Origin: CBDBZX01 sp965213645
Lineage (GTDB): Bacteria > Deinococcota > Deinococci > Deinococcales > Trueperaceae
Assembly (NCBI GenBank): GCA_965213645.1
Contig: CBDBZX010000010.1
Location: forward strand, 124,001 to 188,000
Direction: 5' to 3'
DNA: 64,000 bases
Part shown: in pieces, positions 61,039 through 64,000 of the stretch
Numbering within the stretch: position 1 is the stretch's first letter
How the letters are laid out: each line of letters begins with the position of its first letter
Made by a program: the position numbers and the translations under genes
Notes under the pieces: generated by a model
Databases searched by the model: none
What the model was told of the DNA's origin: nothing
Seen by the model: the letters and a program-made list of their open reading frames with translations, nothing else

Positions 61039-61584
61039 TTACGGATTCTGTGGGGCAGGCTCGCTTTGGGGCGAGGGAAAACGCGAGCGCAACTCCCCCA
61101 CGACCTCGGCCATGAAGCGGTCTGCGTTTCTGGAGGTTGTACCACTGGGGCTGGTGCTCGAGTACACCAACGTCGCCCCCTGCTCAGCAGGACGCAGCAC
61201 CGCGCTGACGATGGTGCGCTCCGGCTCTCTCGCTGGCACGGGTACATAGACGCGAAAAAAAGGCCCGTAGAAAACGCCATCTCTATCGTCATCATCGTGG
61301 TCGTCGTAGCGCCTGCTGCGCAGCGAGATAGAGCTGCGCGGAGCCCGCTCGTTTCTCACCGCGGTGATGAGGCCGGTGTCGCGGTCGGCCTCGAGAACCG
61401 CAAAGGTCAGCCGCGTGCCGCCTGAACGCACATAGGTACTCGTCATCTCTTGCAGCGTGGCATCGAAAAGCGCGTCGTAGCGAGCGTTAAAAAAGATGGG
61501 TTCCTCGGGCGGCAGTGTGCTGGTGACAGGTGTGCAGGCCGCGAGAAGCGTGAGGAGCGCGGCTAAACTGAGTAGACGTTTCAT
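61039..61584 (-). CDS. Hypothetical lipoprotein
   Basis: A 181-residue lipoprotein with signal peptide KRLLSLAALLTLLAACTPV; the lipobox LAAC places the lipidated Cys at about residue 17. The segment NARYDALFDATLQEMTSTYV and FAVLEADRDTGLITAVRNER are a fold often seen in outer-membrane lipoproteins with a DUF-type domain. A histidine- and aspartate-rich loop (YDDHDDDDRDGVFYG) follows and could bind metal. It lies 104 bp from the convergent gatC. Confidence 0.75.
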   Translation of the reverse strand: MKRLLSLAALLTLLAACTPVTSTLPPEEPIFFNARYDALFDATLQEMTSTYVRSGGTRLTFAVLEADRDTGLITAVRNERAPRSSISLRSRRYDDHDDDDRDGVFYGPFFRVYVPVPAREPERTIVSAVLRPAEQGATLVYSSTSPSGTTSRNADRFMAEVVGELRSRFPSPQSEPAPQNP

Positions 61585-61687
61585 CGTTACCTTTCCCTAG
61601 TTGATCCTTAGTTGGATTGATACACCCTTTATCGTAACGGTTGTAGCGGGCCGTCCGTAGTGAGGCCACCTCTCAATTTCATGAAGG

Positions 61688-62029
61688 CTAGCCGTCCGCT
61701 TCCACTGTGCGCGGCACTTTGAAATACCCTTCCTCTTCTTCGACTGCGAGTTTCAGCGCCTCTTCTTGCGTCAGGCTGGGGCGTACCTCATCTTCCCGAA
61801 ACACGTTCTGGCTGGGCGTCGGGCGCACGAGTTCGTCCACGCCGTCCGTGCCGAGTTCGCGGATTTGCTCGAAGTAACCCAAGATTTTGTTGAGGTCTTC
61901 CTTGAGGTGTTGGGTCTCTTCAGGACCGATGGCTAAGCGGGCGAGTATTTTGAGGTGGGCCATCTCCTCATCGCTAATCCTTGGGTCACTAATCACGGGG
62001 TCACTGAGTGTGAGTTCGTCGTTGGACAT
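61688..62029 (-). CDS. gatC: Aspartyl/glutamyl-tRNA amidotransferase subunit C
   Basis: A 113-residue GatC, the small stabilising subunit of the enzyme that converts Asp-tRNA(Asn) and Glu-tRNA(Gln) to the amidated forms. It has ISDEEMAHLKILARLAIGPE, LKEDLNKILGYFEQIRELGT, DELVRPTPSQNVFREDEVRP and GYFKVPRTVEADG. gatA and gatB are not in this window. A TACACT box ends seven bases before the ATG on the minus strand, again suggesting a leaderless transcript. Confidence 0.93.
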   Translation of the reverse strand: MSNDELTLSDPVISDPRISDEEMAHLKILARLAIGPEETQHLKEDLNKILGYFEQIRELGTDGVDELVRPTPSQNVFREDEVRPSLTQEEALKLAVEEEEGYFKVPRTVEADG

Positions 62030-62036
62030 ACGTTAA

Positions 62037-62042
62037 AGTGTA
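62037..62042 (-). promoter_or_regulatory. Candidate leaderless -10 box for gatC
   Basis: TACACT on the minus strand lies seven bases before the ATG at 62029 with no ribosome-binding site. Confidence 0.5.
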
Positions 62043-62133
62043 TCACTCGAGTTGCGGCTCGAGCTTTTGGCATTGACATCACCTCGACATCACCTCGAGG
62101 ACGTTTGTCCTCAGCCAATTGAGGTAAAGTAAT

Positions 62134-62574
62134 ATGATGAAATATTTAATCCTTACCTTAGCTCTAGCCGCGCTCCTGCTCGGCTGTAACAACCCCAATG
62201 CTGCCGCAGGCGAAAATACAAGCGCGTCGGGTGCTCAAGCGTCCTCGCAAGAGGGTGACGCGAATACCAGTTCCCCTACGGCGGTGCGCGCCGAGTTGGA
62301 GGGTGAGCCCGCGCTCGGCGCAGCCAAGGTGCTCATTTACGTGTTAGAGAATAACAACGGCGTCTCGGGCGCAACCGTCGAAATCACGGGCGACATGACC
62401 CACGCAGGGATGGCCCCCGTAAGCGCCACTGCCAAAGAGGTCGGCGCAGGGCTCTACGAGACCGAAGGCTTCGAGTTCACGATGGCGGGCGACTGGATTT
62501 TGACGGCTGATGTGACGTATCCCGACGGTACAGAAGCGGAAGATACCCTAGCGCTCAGCGTGCCGGGGCAGTAA
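62134..62574 (+). CDS. YtkA/FixH-like lipoprotein
   Basis: A 146-residue lipoprotein. The signal peptide LTLALAALLLGCNNPNAA ends at the lipobox LLGC. A Q- and S-rich linker follows. The C-terminal about 85 residues match the YtkA-like/FixH domain (VLIYVLENNNGVSGATVEIT, GDMTHAGMAPVSATAKEVGA, GLYETEGFEFTMAGDWILTA), a beta-sandwich of copper- or envelope-related proteins. The conserved M-x-x-AGM motif is a possible metal site. The gene that follows is cut by the IS. Confidence 0.85.
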   Translation: MMKYLILTLALAALLLGCNNPNAAAGENTSASGAQASSQEGDANTSSPTAVRAELEGEPALGAAKVLIYVLENNNGVSGATVEITGDMTHAGMAPVSATAKEVGAGLYETEGFEFTMAGDWILTADVTYPDGTEAEDTLALSVPGQ

Positions 62575-62584
62575 GATAAGCTAA

Positions 62585-62941
62585 ATGTTTGTGAACGTTC
62601 CCCTAAGAGAAGCCTGCCGCGCAGGTCGGGGAGCGTTCTTTGCCTTTCTGCTCACCTCGGCGCTCTTCGCTGCGCCCTTTTTGGCGGCGCAAGGAGACTT
62701 CGCTCACACCCACCCGGCAGGCACACCGGAGCACGTTCACGGTCTAACAAGCGTTCTCGGTCACACCCTCGTTACCCCTATTGCCATTTTGGTGGCCGTC
62801 AGCTTTAGCGTTGTTTTTCTCTTAGCGCTTCCTTTCACCTCTTTGGTTTTAACGGCCTTTAGAAACCCCGCGCACGGGGTTCGCGCTCCACCTGCTTATA
62901 TTTTTTTGATGGTGTACCCCTTGTATAGCAGTTTTGTATAG
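62585..62941 (+). pseudogene. Hypothetical membrane protein truncated by an IS insertion
   Basis: The open frame encodes a signal-like segment (AFFAFLLTSALFAAPFLAAQ), a His-rich stretch DFAHTHPAGTPEHVHGL, and a span TPIAILVAVSFSVVFLLALP, then RNPAHGVRAPPAYIF. The last residues, including LYSSFV and the stop at 62939-62941, come from the IS end. The natural C-terminus is therefore lost; the original protein was probably longer. The starting ATG is ten bases after the ytkA-like stop, so they were an operon. The function is unknown, although the His-rich stretch suggests metal binding. Confidence 0.65.
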
Positions 62942-63017
62942 CAGTTTTGACGAAGTGCGTTTTAATCGGCTATCAACTTGACAGCTATACCTTAGTACAC
63001 GACAATTTTACAAAAAG

Positions 63018-63066
63018 GAGTTCTCCCTGAAGAATGTTTAGTGCGTAGCTAAACGAAGGAGAACTC
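63018..63066 (+). promoter_or_regulatory. Inverted repeat that can mask the transposase ribosome-binding site
   Basis: GAGTTCTCC (63018-63026) is exactly complementary to GGAGAACTC (63058-63066), which contains the ribosome-binding site of the transposase. A nested pair GTTTAG/CTAAAC lies inside at 63036-63041 and 63049-63054. In a transcript entering from outside, this stem would hide the ribosome-binding site. Confidence 0.6.
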
Positions 63067-63068
63067 AA

Positions 63069-64000
63069 ATGAAGCATACTGGATTAGTCGAAGCGTTGAA
63101 AGAAGTAGGTGTCAACTTGCACAAGTCGAGGCTCACGTTTCTGAGCATGTTGATGCTGGGTATTGTCGAGGCGAGGACGGTCAATCTCAAGCGCGTGGTC
63201 AGCACTATGCAAAGCTGGGCATGTGAGGCTTCTGTGTATAGACGGGCGCAGCGGTTCTTTGCTGAGCTGGAGCTTGACGAGACACACTTCACGCGCTTCA
63301 TAGTCAAACTTCTCGACAAGCAGCGTTACACCTTATGCGTCGATAGAACGAACTGGAAGTTTGGCGTATTCAACATCAATATTTTGATGATTGCTCTAGT
63401 CGATGAAGGTATCGCTATCCCCCTCGCGTTCGTTCTTCTGACTAAACAGGGCAACTCGAACACACTGGAGCGCACTGAGTTGCTCGAACAGGTTTTGGAG
63501 GTCATCAAACCTGAGCGCATAGAGGTCTTACTTGCAGATAGGGAGTTCATTGGTCAAGACTGGTTTGGGTTCCTGATAGACCAAAACATTCCCTTTGCCA
63601 TTCGCATCCGAGAAAACAGCCTAGCTGACAACTGGTTTCAACTCGCAGCCTTTTTTCGGCAGCTTGAACCCTTGCAAACGCGAAGCCTCCACCACCGCTA
63701 CAAGATTTGTGGGTGTGAGCTTGCCGTTGCTGCAACTAGGAGCTGTGACCAGCAACTCGTCATCATTGTGACCAACCGCAATCCTAGAAAAGCCTTGAGC
63801 GCTTACGCCCACAGGTGGCAGATAGAGTCTCTTTTCAAAGCCCTCAAGTCGAGCGGCTTCAACCTCGAAGATACCCACCTCAAGGACACCGAGCGCCTCA
63901 GCGCCCTGGTCGCTGTGGTTAGTCTCGCCTTTCTCTGGGCGCTTAAAGTCGGTCACTGGCAACACCGACTCAAGCCTATTCGCATCAAGCCGCACGGTAG
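63069..64000 (+). CDS. IS4-family transposase, 3' end beyond the window
   Basis: A DDE transposase of the IS4 type, open from ATG 63069 to the window end with no stop (more than 310 residues). The ATG is three bases after GGAGAACTC. The N-terminal part includes SRLTFLSMLMLGIVEARTVN. The first catalytic Asp is in YTLCVDRTNWKFG, the second in VLLADREFIGQDW, and the Y-(2)-R-(3)-E-(6)-K signature in YAHRWQIESLFKALKSSG. These match IS4 group transposases. Whether the element is complete and active depends on sequence outside the window. Confidence 0.85.
   Translation, partial: MKHTGLVEALKEVGVNLHKSRLTFLSMLMLGIVEARTVNLKRVVSTMQSWACEASVYRRAQRFFAELELDETHFTRFIVKLLDKQRYTLCVDRTNWKFGVFNINILMIALVDEGIAIPLAFVLLTKQGNSNTLERTELLEQVLEVIKPERIEVLLADREFIGQDWFGFLIDQNIPFAIRIRENSLADNWFQLAAFFRQLEPLQTRSLHHRYKICGCELAVAATRSCDQQLVIIVTNRNPRKALSAYAHRWQIESLFKALKSSGFNLEDTHLKDTERLSALVAVVSLAFLWALKVGHWQHRLKPIRIKPHG

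Larger units (their letters stand above)
62925..64000 (+). mobile_element. IS4-family insertion sequence, left end inside the window
   Basis: The left end is at one of two tandem copies of TATAGCAGTTTTG (62924-62936 and 62937-62949), so the exact boundary is uncertain. About 120 bases of leader with two nested inverted repeats come before the transposase at 63069. The right end lies beyond the window, so the right inverted repeat and the target duplication cannot be checked. The insertion ended the gene at 62585. Confidence 0.75.

Overview
The window reads as chromosome of a diderm bacterium of the Deinococcota, possibly a Trueperales-type lineage (inference). Supporting features are a BamA/Omp85 outer-membrane protein, lipoproteins with clear lipoboxes, a Thermus-style monofunctional proline dehydrogenase next to a P5C dehydrogenase, a DivIVA homologue, many apparently leaderless promoters (a TANNNT box 6-9 nt before the start codon) and moderately high GC. 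It is mostly ordinary chromosome with a small low-GC island, several small repeat families, and an IS4-type insertion sequence running off the right edge.

Layout. 1-5.2 kb: the 3' part of smc and a convergent acyltransferase. 5.3-7.8 kb: an AT-richer accessory patch with a nucleotidyltransferase pair, MazEF and a HEPN/DUF4145-like protein. 7.8-10.5 kb: proline catabolism. 10.8-18.1 kb: a histidine phosphatase, a frameshifted acetyltransferase, a P450 behind a Crp/Fnr regulator, a LolD-type ATPase, a patatin, a frameshifted DUF815 ATPase and a secreted protein. 18.3-24.5 kb: lipoproteins, a phosphoesterase, a secreted FAD protein, a PrcB-like lipoprotein and dGTPase. 24.7-28.6 kb: a TetR-controlled operon of two membrane proteins, an alpha/beta hydrolase and an MBL hydrolase, with the same operator before and after tetR. 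28.7-32.6 kb: sufE and cobalamin genes (cobQ, cobD-like, cbiB). 32.8-35.9 kb: aroA, cmk, nadK. 36-45.7 kb: a methyltransferase-like protein, a DUF512 protein, an amidase, a divergent NmrA/HxlR pair, an FNT channel, CtaG and a SIS protein. 45.7-54.5 kb: a UgpC/MalK ATPase, tRNA-Ser(CGA), argR, a two-component system, MarC, a TPR-CPBP protein and DivIVA. 54.8-62.9 kb: YggS, PNP, BamA, a second Crp/Fnr, gatC and small lipoproteins. 62.9 kb to the end: the IS.

Two things stand out. First, six genes, including the normally essential aroA and cmk, are broken by roughly eleven small indels, nine of them between 29 and 35 kb. Homopolymer and dinucleotide contexts and exactly compensating shifts suggest consensus errors in the assembly more than real decay, but the sequence alone cannot prove it. 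Second, there is a family of 102-bp palindromic elements (36.9, 44.6 and 60.0 kb) whose hairpin stem shows compensatory base changes. Their ends (ATAGCA...) resemble the end of the IS at 62.9 kb, suggesting non-autonomous elements. The words CTCGAG and AGAGGTC/GACCTCT also look strongly over-represented across the window. I found no CRISPR array, prophage or obvious large novel multi-gene system.
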